From an uncultured Lachnospiraceae bacterium (GTDB lineage Bacteria; Bacillota; Clostridia; Lachnospirales; Lachnospiraceae), in NCBI GenBank assembly GCA_902789735.1, contig CADAOZ010000012.1, forward strand, positions 17,171-81,170: 64,000 nt of DNA. The letters run 5' to 3'. How positions within the stretch are numbered: position 1 is the first letter of the stretch; each line of letters begins with the position of its first letter. The position numbers were made by a program, and so were the translations under genes. Of this stretch, positions 54,538 to 62,337 are shown one piece after another. The notes under the pieces were generated by a model. It was given only the letters and a program-made list of their open reading frames with translations, had not been told where the DNA came from and did not search any database.

Positions 54538-54759
54538 ATGTGTGTAGGCTTACCCGCCAGAATTGTAGGAATTGATCAGGACGGCACCGCGCTGGTAGAC
54601 GCTTCGGGCGCAAAGCGCAGAATCTCGGCACAGCTTTTGGAAGATCTGGAGCCGGGTGATTATGTCATGGTCCACGCAGGGGCCGCGATCGCCAGGATCA
54701 CCGATGAAGAGGAACATGAGACTGAAAAGCTGATGGATGATCTGATGATCGAGATTTAA
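54538..54759 (+). CDS. hypC: Hydrogenase maturation chaperone HypC
   Basis: Small chaperone, 73 residues, that with HypD carries the Fe(CN)2CO group to a hydrogenase large subunit. It begins MCVGLPARIV; the N-terminal Cys2 is the essential ligand. The OB-fold region GDYVMVHAGAAIARI is conserved. AGGAGG precedes the ATG. hypD starts 12 bp downstream. Confidence 0.94.
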   Translation: MCVGLPARIVGIDQDGTALVDASGAKRRISAQLLEDLEPGDYVMVHAGAAIARITDEEEHETEKLMDDLMIEI

Positions 54760-54771
54760 AAGGAGCCCCTT

Positions 54772-55824
54772 ATGGAAAATCAGAGAAAAAGCGCCAGAGA
54801 AATCCTGCAGGATTACAGGGGGCCCCAGATCCGGATCATGGAAGTCTGCGGCACCCATACCCACGAGATCTTCCGGCTGGGGATCCGCAAACTTCTGTCC
54901 CCGGATATCCGCCTGATCTCGGGACCGGGATGTCCGGTCTGCGTGACCCCGGTCAGTTTCATCGATGAAGCTGTGATGCTGGCCCTGGAAAAAGATGTGA
55001 CAATTTGTACCTTCGGAGACCTGGTCCGGGTTCCCGGCTCGAAGATGAGCCTGGCCGGCGCCAGGGCAAAAGGCGGCAGGATCCGTGTGGTCTATTCCCC
55101 CATGGACGCGGCCGACTATGCCATCCGGCATCCGGAGGAGCAGGTGACCTTCCTGTCGGTCGGATTTGAGACGACCACGCCCTCCTGCTGCCTGGCCGTG
55201 AAAAAAGCAGCGGAGGCCGGGGCGGAGAATTTCTCCCTGCTGACAGCTAACAAGACCATGCCGGCGGCCTATGAGGCCATGAAGGACAGCACAGACCTGT
55301 ACCTGTATCCCGGCCATGTCCATGCCATCACTGGAACAGGAGACTGCCGGGCCATGGCGGAAAAAGGAACCAGCGGTGTGATTGCCGGCTTTACGGGCCG
55401 GGAAATCCTGACAGCCCTGGCGGTAGGCGTAGCCAGATTCCAGAAGGGTGAGCCCTTCTGGGCCAACTGCTATCCCCGTGTGGTCACAGACGAGGGATCT
55501 CCGGCGGCCCAGCGCCTGGTGGCGGAAATGATGGAAGCCTGCGATACGGAATGGCGCGGGATTGGAACCATGCCCATGTCCGGACTGCAGCTGCGGGAGG
55601 CATATGCCGCTTACGACGCCCGGAAGAAATATGATCTGCCCCCGATCGAGGGAAAGGTCAATCCGGCCTGCAGATGCGGCGAAGTCCTGCAGGGCAAATG
55701 CCTGCCGTCGGACTGCAAAGTATTCGGCAGAGGCTGTACGCCCGAGCATCCCGTCGGCGCCTGCATGGTATCCGGAGAAGGCGCCTGTTCAGCATTTTAC
55801 CTGTATGGAGGAGATTATAAATGA
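54772..55824 (+). CDS. hypD: Hydrogenase maturation protein HypD
   Basis: Fe-S scaffold of 350 residues on which the Fe(CN)2CO unit is built with HypC. It has CGTHTHEIFRLGI, SGPGCPVCVTP, FLSVGFETTTPSCC, and the [4Fe-4S] C-terminal region CRCGEVLQGKCLPSDC ... GRGCTPEHPVGACMVS. AAAGGAG precedes the ATG. Its end overlaps hypE by 4 bp. Confidence 0.96.
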   Translation: MENQRKSAREILQDYRGPQIRIMEVCGTHTHEIFRLGIRKLLSPDIRLISGPGCPVCVTPVSFIDEAVMLALEKDVTICTFGDLVRVPGSKMSLAGARAKGGRIRVVYSPMDAADYAIRHPEEQVTFLSVGFETTTPSCCLAVKKAAEAGAENFSLLTANKTMPAAYEAMKDSTDLYLYPGHVHAITGTGDCRAMAEKGTSGVIAGFTGREILTALAVGVARFQKGEPFWANCYPRVVTDEGSPAAQRLVAEMMEACDTEWRGIGTMPMSGLQLREAYAAYDARKKYDLPPIEGKVNPACRCGEVLQGKCLPSDCKVFGRGCTPEHPVGACMVSGEGACSAFYLYGGDYK

Positions 55825-56828
55825 TCGGTGACACAGTAACACTGGCCCACGGCGCGGGCGGCAAACAGACCTCTGAGCTGATTGACCGCGTATTTAAGAA
55901 GCATTTTTCCAACCCGCATCTGACAGCGGATGACGCGGCTGTCCTGACCCTGACAGGGAACAGGATCGCTGTATCCACAGACGGGTTCGTTGTATCCCCC
56001 GCCTTTTTTCCGGGCGGCAATATCGGCAAGCTGTCCATCTGCGGGACGGTCAATGACCTGGCCTGCATGGGAGCCAGACCTCTCTATCTGACCTGCGCGT
56101 TCGTAGTGGAAGAGGGCTTCCCCATGGAGAAGCTGGAAGAGATCGCGGCAGCCATGGAAAAGACTGCGGCAGAAGCCGGCGTCTGCATCGTGGCGGGCGA
56201 TACCAAAGTAGCAGGAAAAGGACAGGTCGACGGCGTATTTATCACCACCACCGGAATCGGCCTGATTGAGGAAGGCATCAACACTTCCGGCACGTTGGCA
56301 AAGCCTGGCGACGCCATCCTTGTGACCGGCGATATCGGACGGCACGGCTGTACCATTCTGCTGGCCAGGGATGAATACGGCATTGAAGCGGATGTGACCA
56401 GCGACTGCGCTCCTCTCTGGAGCGGCGTCGCGGCGGCCCTGCAGGCCTGCCCTGACATCCATGTGATCCGGGACGCGACCAGAGGCGGTGTCGGCACAGT
56501 CCTGTATGAAATCGCCGGCCAGTCTGACGTGGGCATCCATCTGGATTCTGAGAAAATCCCGGTGGAGGATGAGGTCCGCGGTGTCTGCGGCATGCTGGGC
56601 CTGGAGCCTCTCTATCTGGCCTGTGAAGGCAGGATGGTCATGGTCGTGCCAGAACAGGAAGCGGAGACCCTGCTGCGGGTCCTGCAGGCAAGCCCCTATA
56701 TGGAAAAGGCCGCTGTGATCGGCCATGTGACTGCCGAGAACAAAGGCAGGGTTGTCATGACGACGGAAATCGGCTCACAGACACTGCTGCCCCAGCCCGG
56801 CAACGAGCTGCTGCCCAGGATCTGCTGA
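55821..56828 (+). CDS. hypE: Hydrogenase maturation protein HypE
   Basis: Dehydrates the carbamoyl group on its C-terminal Cys to cyanide. The 335-residue PurM-like protein has HGAGGKQTSELI, DDAAVLTL, and RDATRGGVGTVL. It ends in PRIC, the required thiocyanate-forming cysteine. The reading frame overlaps hypD by 4 bp (ATGA). No hypA or hypB follows. Confidence 0.96.
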   Translation: MIGDTVTLAHGAGGKQTSELIDRVFKKHFSNPHLTADDAAVLTLTGNRIAVSTDGFVVSPAFFPGGNIGKLSICGTVNDLACMGARPLYLTCAFVVEEGFPMEKLEEIAAAMEKTAAEAGVCIVAGDTKVAGKGQVDGVFITTTGIGLIEEGINTSGTLAKPGDAILVTGDIGRHGCTILLARDEYGIEADVTSDCAPLWSGVAAALQACPDIHVIRDATRGGVGTVLYEIAGQSDVGIHLDSEKIPVEDEVRGVCGMLGLEPLYLACEGRMVMVVPEQEAETLLRVLQASPYMEKAAVIGHVTAENKGRVVMTTEIGSQTLLPQPGNELLPRIC

Positions 56829-57000
56829 GCGGTGGAGATGCTGAGCCGGCCGGGCCGCGGACTAACACGGCGCCGGCATTGATTAACAAGTAAGTATTAT
56901 CCGCAGGTTTCAGAGGTATAAATCCTTTGCGAAAGTCTGTATAAAACTGTAAAACACGAAGCCTGTCCAGCAGATACGGGAACAGGACAGCAGGAGAGTT
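56829..57000. other. Spacer after hypE
   Basis: 172 bp, no gene. A GC-rich stretch rich in GCCGG motifs lies at 56852-56880 and a CTGTCC/GGACAG inverted repeat lies at about 56965-56990, just before the regulator's ribosome binding site. No promoter pair is convincing. Confidence 0.4.
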
Positions 57001-57264
57001 ATGGATACCAGAGTAGCAGTCATCGCGATCATAGTAGAGAATCCCGCCATGGTGGAAGAGATCAATCATGAACTCCATGAATACGCGGATTATGTCATAG
57101 GCCGCATGGGAATTCCCTACAGGGAAAAGAATATCAGTATCATCAGCGTAGCCGTGGACGCGCCCCAGGAGGTCATCAGCGCCCTTTCCGGCAGGATCGG
57201 CCGTCTGGCCGGCGTCAGCACCAAAACGGCTTACTCCAACGTGATCACCCGTAAGGATAAATAG
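57001..57264 (+). CDS. TM1266-type putative iron-only hydrogenase system regulator
   Basis: The 87-residue protein belongs to the ACT-like family that accompanies hydE/hydF/hydG: RVAVIAIIVENPAMVEEINHELHEYADYVIGRMGIPY ... ISIISVAVDAPQEVISAL. It is thought to sense a ligand in hydrogenase operons; its mechanism is unproven. GGAGAG precedes the ATG. It is 9 bp before the second NifH-like gene. Confidence 0.88.
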   Translation: MDTRVAVIAIIVENPAMVEEINHELHEYADYVIGRMGIPYREKNISIISVAVDAPQEVISALSGRIGRLAGVSTKTAYSNVITRKDK

Positions 57265-57273
57265 GAGGAAGCT

Positions 57274-58026
57274 ATGATCAGACTGGCATTTTACGGAAAA
57301 GGCGGCGTGGGCAAATCCACCATTGTCTCCAATCTGTCCGCGGCTTTCGCGGGGAAGGGACTGAAAGTCCTGCAGATCGGCTGTGATCCCAAAGCGGATT
57401 CGACCCGTCTGCTGCGGCACGGAAAGCCCCTGCCCTCCATCATGGACCGTGTCCGGTCCGGGGAAGCCTTTGGCCTGGAGGACCTGGTCATGGAAGGATA
57501 CGGCGGCGTTCTATGCGCGGAAGCCGGTGGTCCCCTGCCGGGACTGGGCTGTGCGGGACGGGGCATCATCACGGCTCTGGAGAGACTGGAGCAGGAGGGC
57601 GTTTACGACATTTATAAGCCGGACATCGTCTTTTTCGATGTACTGGGAGATGTTGTCTGCGGCGGCTTTACCATGCCCATGCGGAAAGGCTATGCGGACC
57701 ATGTCTGCATAGTGACCTCCGGTGAGAACATGTCCATCTATGCGGCTGCCAACATAGCCATGGCAATCTCCAATTTCAGGAACCGGGGCTACGCGGATCT
57801 GGCAGGCCTGATCCTCAACCGCCGGGATGTTCCCCGGGAAGAAGAGAAAGTAAAAGAACTCTGCGTGGATCTGCAGACAGAGATCATCGGAGATATCGGC
57901 AGGAGCCTGCTGATCCCGGAAGCGGAGGAAACAGGAAGAATCCTGCTGGAAGCGGAGCCGGATTCCCAACCGGCAGACCAGTTCCGGGCGCTGGCGGATA
58001 CCCTGGCGGCCAGATACGGAATCTGA
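57274..58026 (+). CDS. NifH-like nitrogenase reductase homologue, module B
   Basis: The 250-residue paralogue of the 47926 gene has P-loop GKGGVGKST (8-16), CDPKADSTR, Cys93 in GLGCAGRG and Cys129 in DVVCGG. All residues needed for the bridging [4Fe-4S] cluster are present. AGGAGGAAGCT precedes the ATG. It probably serves the separate component-1 pair that follows; whether the two NifH-like proteins can swap partners is unknown. Confidence 0.92.
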   Translation: MIRLAFYGKGGVGKSTIVSNLSAAFAGKGLKVLQIGCDPKADSTRLLRHGKPLPSIMDRVRSGEAFGLEDLVMEGYGGVLCAEAGGPLPGLGCAGRGIITALERLEQEGVYDIYKPDIVFFDVLGDVVCGGFTMPMRKGYADHVCIVTSGENMSIYAAANIAMAISNFRNRGYADLAGLILNRRDVPREEEKVKELCVDLQTEIIGDIGRSLLIPEAEETGRILLEAEPDSQPADQFRALADTLAARYGI

Positions 58027-58189
58027 GGGCAATAAGTGTTTGAAATCACGGACGCTGCCGGACAAGCGGATATTCGAAAATTTAAATGAGCAGAGAAATG
58101 AACAGGATTCATACAGGAAAAGAATAAGCAGGAAACAGACAGAGCAGGAACAATCAGACAGGAAGACCTAATTCATAGACAGAAAGCCC

Positions 58190-59581
58190 ATGTTAAAAAG
58201 AATCAGACCGGAAAAAGAAAACAGAATACCGAATCCTGCCGGAGCGGCGGTCCGGATCGCGGATGCCGCCTATCCCGCGCCTTTTGCCAGTGAGCTGGAA
58301 TTCAACGCGCCGGTCCATGAGAGCTGGAACATTGTCCACATCGGCATGCAGATTCCCCAGGCCCATCAGATCTATGTCTGCGCGGACAACTGTATGCGTG
58401 GCGTTGTGCTGACGGCGGCGGAAATGAATGCCATAGACCGGTTCTCCAGTGTTGTCCTGGAGGAGAAGGATCTGTACGAAGGAAACCTGGAGGATATCAC
58501 CATTGAAGGGATTTCGGATTGTATCCGTAAGCTCCCTGCCAGGCCTCCGGTGGTCCTTGTATTCCTGGTCTGCCTGCACCACTTTGTGGGAACGGATACC
58601 GGCAGAGTCTACCGGGAACTGGAAGCGAGATTCCCGGACATACAGTTCATCCGGGCCTGGATGGACCCGATCATGCAGAAAACAGGCCTGACGCCGGACC
58701 AGAAGCTGCGCAAGGCGGTGCTGGATCCCTTTTATAAGGGCGAGGATTCGGAAAGCAGGAATGTCAGCCTGCTCTGCGACAACTTTCCCCTGGAAGCTTC
58801 CAGTGATCTGTATCAGCTGATTACCGGAAACGGCTATCAGCTGCGTCAGGTGCAGGACTGTAAGACGTATCAGGAATTTCTGGATCTGCAGGATTCCTGT
58901 CTGGTCATGACCAGAAGCTTCATGGCGGAATACGGAGTCAGACGTATGGTTCAGAGACTGAAGCGCAGGTATCTCTATCTGCCGCCGGCCATGAGCTATG
59001 AAGAAATCACGGAGGAACTGGCCTGCGTCTGCCGGAGCCTGGGCATGGAAATGCCCGATGTTTCCGGAAGGGCGGCAGCCTGTGAGGAAGCACTGGCCCG
59101 TGCCCTGGATGTGATCGGCAGCACGCCCATCTCCATCGACAATATGGGTGTTCCAAGACCTTTGGGACTGGCAAGGCTTCTGATCAGCCACGGCTTTCAT
59201 GTGACCTGCGTCTATCTGGACGCTGTAAATGAAGAAGAGCGGGAGGATTTCCTCTGGCTGCGGCAGCATCAGCCGAATCTGGTACTGGCGGCCACCATGC
59301 AGGTCAAGATGCGTTTCCTGCACGGAGAGAACCGGCCTGACCTTTTACTGGGCGCGCCTGGCGGAAAGCATCAAGAGCTTCTTAAGCCTCTTGCCATCGG
59401 ACCCAAGGCGGCATGGTTCGCCGATACCGCATATTTCGTAAACCTGGTCGAAATGAACGGCATGTGGGGATTCGACGCCATCATCCGCCTGGCGGATATG
59501 ATGATCGACGCTTACCTGCATGAGAAAGACACAAGAGATATTGTGCCCAGAAAGGGCTTTGGCTGCGGGAGCTGCATATGA
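58190..59581 (+). CDS. NifD/NifE-like nitrogenase component 1 protein, module B
   Basis: The protein is 463 residues. Cysteines at the second and third NifD-like P-cluster positions are kept: Cys64/Cys68 (YVCADNCMRG) and Cys128 (FLVCLHHFVGTD). The first position has no Cys (SELEFNAPVHE). The C-terminus ends with a CGSC motif (residues 459-462), possibly a redox disulfide or cluster site. The ribosome binding site is weak (AGAAAGCCC). It overlaps the NifK-like gene by 4 bp (ATGA), so the two are translationally coupled. It matches the N-half of the fused module A protein. Confidence 0.88.
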   Translation: MLKRIRPEKENRIPNPAGAAVRIADAAYPAPFASELEFNAPVHESWNIVHIGMQIPQAHQIYVCADNCMRGVVLTAAEMNAIDRFSSVVLEEKDLYEGNLEDITIEGISDCIRKLPARPPVVLVFLVCLHHFVGTDTGRVYRELEARFPDIQFIRAWMDPIMQKTGLTPDQKLRKAVLDPFYKGEDSESRNVSLLCDNFPLEASSDLYQLITGNGYQLRQVQDCKTYQEFLDLQDSCLVMTRSFMAEYGVRRMVQRLKRRYLYLPPAMSYEEITEELACVCRSLGMEMPDVSGRAAACEEALARALDVIGSTPISIDNMGVPRPLGLARLLISHGFHVTCVYLDAVNEEEREDFLWLRQHQPNLVLAATMQVKMRFLHGENRPDLLLGAPGGKHQELLKPLAIGPKAAWFADTAYFVNLVEMNGMWGFDAIIRLADMMIDAYLHEKDTRDIVPRKGFGCGSCI

Positions 59582-60807
59582 GACAGGCATACAGGATCCT
59601 GCCGGTCTATACCGGTGATATTTCAGGGGCTGCTTCGGCCCTGTTCGAGCTGGGAGGCATGACGGTCATACATGATCCTTCCGGCTGCAATTCCACTTAC
59701 AATACCCATGATGAGCTGCGCTGGTATGACCGGGACAGCCTGATCTTTATTACCGGGCTGCGGGATGTGGACGCCATCATGGGAAATGATGACAAACTGA
59801 TCCATGATGTCCTGCAGGCGGCGGAGGAATTCCGGCCTGCCTTTATCTCCCTGACCAATTCCCCGGTCCCCTGGATGAACGGGACCGACTTTGAAGGGAT
59901 CGCTTCTGTGATCGAAGAACGGACAGGCATCCCGGTCTTCTACGTTCCTTCCAACGGCATGCATGATTATGTCCGCGGGGCGGGTCTGGCCTTTGAAAGA
60001 CTGGCCGACCGGCTGGTGACAGACCCTGGAGTAAAACAGGAAAAACCTGTGATGTGCCGCGGCAGAGTCAATGTGCTGGGGGTTACCCCCCTGGATTTTA
60101 CCCTGCAGGCCTATGTGGACGATCTTTCCGCAAGGCTGACAGACGCCGGATGGGAGATCAATTCCCTCTGGGCCATGGGAGAGAGCCTGGACAGGATCAA
60201 AAACGCCGCAGGCGCGGACCTGAATCTGATCGTTTCCTCCACCGGCATGAAGGCAGCCGCCCTGCTCAACAGGCGGTTCGGCATTCCCTGGACAGCCGGC
60301 TGTCCTGTAGATGGTTTTGAAGAAAAACTGTTCGAGGCAATGGACAGGACCATGGCGGACAGTGTGAGCCGGGTGGCTTACCTGGCTGCCGACAAAGATG
60401 GGAGTATCCGGGAGAGCCTGCGGTCAGCAGGAGCGGGACGGACCGTATCCAAAGATATTCAAAAGACAGCCGGAGACAGAATGACCCTGATCGGTGAACC
60501 CGTTACCATGGGTTCCCTGGGCGCGGCCATCAGAGAAAAGTACGGCATTGAGACCCGGGTCGTCTGTCCGACGGAAGACTGTCAGGGACTGACAGGTCCC
60601 GGTGATGTCATCACCCGGGGTGAAGAAGAGGTCCTGCAGGCTCTGCGGGACGATAAGCTTGTTCTTGCGGACCCTATGTACGAGTATGTCTGCCCTGCGG
60701 ACTGCCGCCTGATCCGGCTGTCCCATCTGGCCTTCTCTGGAAGGACTTACAGGAAGGAATTCCGGAATCTCCTGACGGCTTCACACATTGGCTCTGCCAA
60801 TGTGTGA
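59578..60807 (+). CDS. NifK/NifN-like nitrogenase component 1 protein, module B
   Basis: The 409-residue partner of the preceding NifD-like protein has YTGDISGAASALFELGG and Cys37 in DPSGCNSTYNTHDELRWYD as the only cysteine at P-cluster-like positions; the later site reads LTNSPVPWMNGTD, without Cys. This one-Cys pattern is the same as in the C-half of the module A fusion. The NifDK-type cluster, if present, is thus mainly held by the D-like chain. Its last codons (ASHIGSANV plus stop) are copied in the tandem array that follows. Confidence 0.87.
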   Translation: MRQAYRILPVYTGDISGAASALFELGGMTVIHDPSGCNSTYNTHDELRWYDRDSLIFITGLRDVDAIMGNDDKLIHDVLQAAEEFRPAFISLTNSPVPWMNGTDFEGIASVIEERTGIPVFYVPSNGMHDYVRGAGLAFERLADRLVTDPGVKQEKPVMCRGRVNVLGVTPLDFTLQAYVDDLSARLTDAGWEINSLWAMGESLDRIKNAAGADLNLIVSSTGMKAAALLNRRFGIPWTAGCPVDGFEEKLFEAMDRTMADSVSRVAYLAADKDGSIRESLRSAGAGRTVSKDIQKTAGDRMTLIGEPVTMGSLGAAIREKYGIETRVVCPTEDCQGLTGPGDVITRGEEEVLQALRDDKLVLADPMYEYVCPADCRLIRLSHLAFSGRTYRKEFRNLLTASHIGSANV

Positions 60808-60903
60808 CAGTGTGGCTTCAGACATTGGCTTTGCGAATGTTTAACAGTGTGGCTTCAGCCATTGGCTCTGCCAAAATCTGCCAGCGCGGTTTCAGACATT
60901 GAC
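60777..60903. repeat. Tandem 37-bp copies of the NifK-like gene end, including its stop codon
   Basis: Units start at 60777, 60814 and 60851 with a fixed period of 37 bp, plus a partial unit at 60888. Each begins GG(C/T)TTCA..CATTGRCT. Unit 1 is the real gene end with TGA at 60805-60807; unit 2 has TAA at the matching place. Confidence 0.93.
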
Positions 60904-61000
60904 TTTAGAAAAATCAGCAAACTAATAAATCTGCCGCGGCGATACACAGCCTGCGGGGAACAGTTAATAACTCTCACTGCGGGAAAGGACCATACAGAAA

Positions 61001-62248
61001 ATGAGCATGAATGATACCCCCTCCTCGGAGCGGCTCCATATAGGCTTTTTTGGGCGCAGGAACGCCGGTAAATCCAGTCTGGTGAATGCTGTGACCGGCC
61101 AGGAGACAGCCCTGGTATCTGCTGTCAAAGGTACCACAACTGATCCGGTCAGCAAGTCCATGGAGCTGCTGCCTCTTGGACCGGTGGTTATTATTGATAC
61201 CCCCGGCTTCGATGATGAAGGCAGCCTGGGAAAGCAGAGAGTGCGCCGGACCAGGCAGGTCCTGAACCGTACGGATCTGGCTGTTCTGGTAGCCGACGGG
61301 GTGGAAGGACTGACAGACAGCGACCGCGAATTGATCGGGCTCTTTCAGGAAAAGGAGATTCCTTTCATAATCGCCATGAATAAGGAAGACCTGCTGACCA
61401 AAAAGGAAGAGCAGGAACTGGCAGAAAAAGAAAAAGACCTGCCCATACATTTCGTCAGCGCCCTGCAGAAGACCGGCATTCAGGAACTGAAAGAAAAGAT
61501 CGGTCAGATGTCTGCTAAAAGTACGCATACGGAGCGGCTGGTCGGCGACCTGCTGCAGGCCGGGGATCTGGTCCTGCTGGTCATCCCGATCGACAAAGCA
61601 GCGCCCAAGGGCAGGCTGATCCTGCCCCAGCAGCAGACCATCCGGGACATTCTGGATGCCGGCTGCAGCGCTGTCTGTGTCAGGGAGAGCGAGCTTGCGG
61701 ATCTGATGGACAGGCCGGGTCTGAATCCAGCTCTGGTCATTACGGACAGTCAGGTATTTGGCAAAGTCTCCAAAATCGTACCGGAAGATATCCCTCTGAC
61801 ATCTTTCTCAATCCTGATGGCCAGATATAAAGGTTTCCTGCAGACTGCGGTACCGGGCGCGGCAGCGGTCAGCAGACTGAAGGATGGAGACAGGGTTCTG
61901 GTCTCGGAAGGCTGTACCCATCACAGACAGTGCGGCGACATAGGCACTGTCAAGATTCCTGCCTGGCTCAAAAAGTGCACCGGGGCAAAGCTGCAGTTGG
62001 AGTTCACTTCCGGCAAAGGCTTCCCGGATGATCTGTCTCCCTATAAGATGATCATTCACTGTGGCGGCTGTATGCTCAACGGCAGGGAAATGCAGTACCG
62101 GATGAAGTGCGCGATGGATCAGGGAATTCCTTTTACCAACTATGGCACGTTCATCGCTTACATCCATGGGATTTTGAGAAGAAGCATCGGGATATTCCCG
62201 GATTTAGTAAAGGAACTGGACAGTCTGACAGCGGAAGAGGCTATGTAA
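61001..62248 (+). CDS. hydF: [FeFe]-hydrogenase maturation GTPase HydF
   Basis: Scaffold that carries the diiron subcluster to apo-HydA. The 415-residue protein has the GTPase P-loop GRRNAGKSS (residues 18-26), VKGTTTDP, DTPGFDD and NKED, a dimerisation domain, and the [4Fe-4S] site made by Cys305-x-His307 (GCTHH) and HCGGC (His353, Cys354, Cys357). GGAAAGGA precedes the ATG. hydE follows after 89 bp. hydG and the hydrogenase are not in the window. Confidence 0.95.
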   Translation: MSMNDTPSSERLHIGFFGRRNAGKSSLVNAVTGQETALVSAVKGTTTDPVSKSMELLPLGPVVIIDTPGFDDEGSLGKQRVRRTRQVLNRTDLAVLVADGVEGLTDSDRELIGLFQEKEIPFIIAMNKEDLLTKKEEQELAEKEKDLPIHFVSALQKTGIQELKEKIGQMSAKSTHTERLVGDLLQAGDLVLLVIPIDKAAPKGRLILPQQQTIRDILDAGCSAVCVRESELADLMDRPGLNPALVITDSQVFGKVSKIVPEDIPLTSFSILMARYKGFLQTAVPGAAAVSRLKDGDRVLVSEGCTHHRQCGDIGTVKIPAWLKKCTGAKLQLEFTSGKGFPDDLSPYKMIIHCGGCMLNGREMQYRMKCAMDQGIPFTNYGTFIAYIHGILRRSIGIFPDLVKELDSLTAEEAM

Positions 62249-62337
62249 GTAAAGAACGTATCGGGAAATTTCCGATTCAAAAGGAGACATGATTACCTGA
62301 TTGTGGTATTGCATGGAACGAGAGATGGAATGAGGAG

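Noticed and set aside
47926..60807. Genuine molybdenum nitrogenase
   Set aside because: No nifB, nifE/nifN or nifV; NifH-like proteins are short; the K-like chains lack two of three P-cluster cysteines. Better described as nitrogenase-like.
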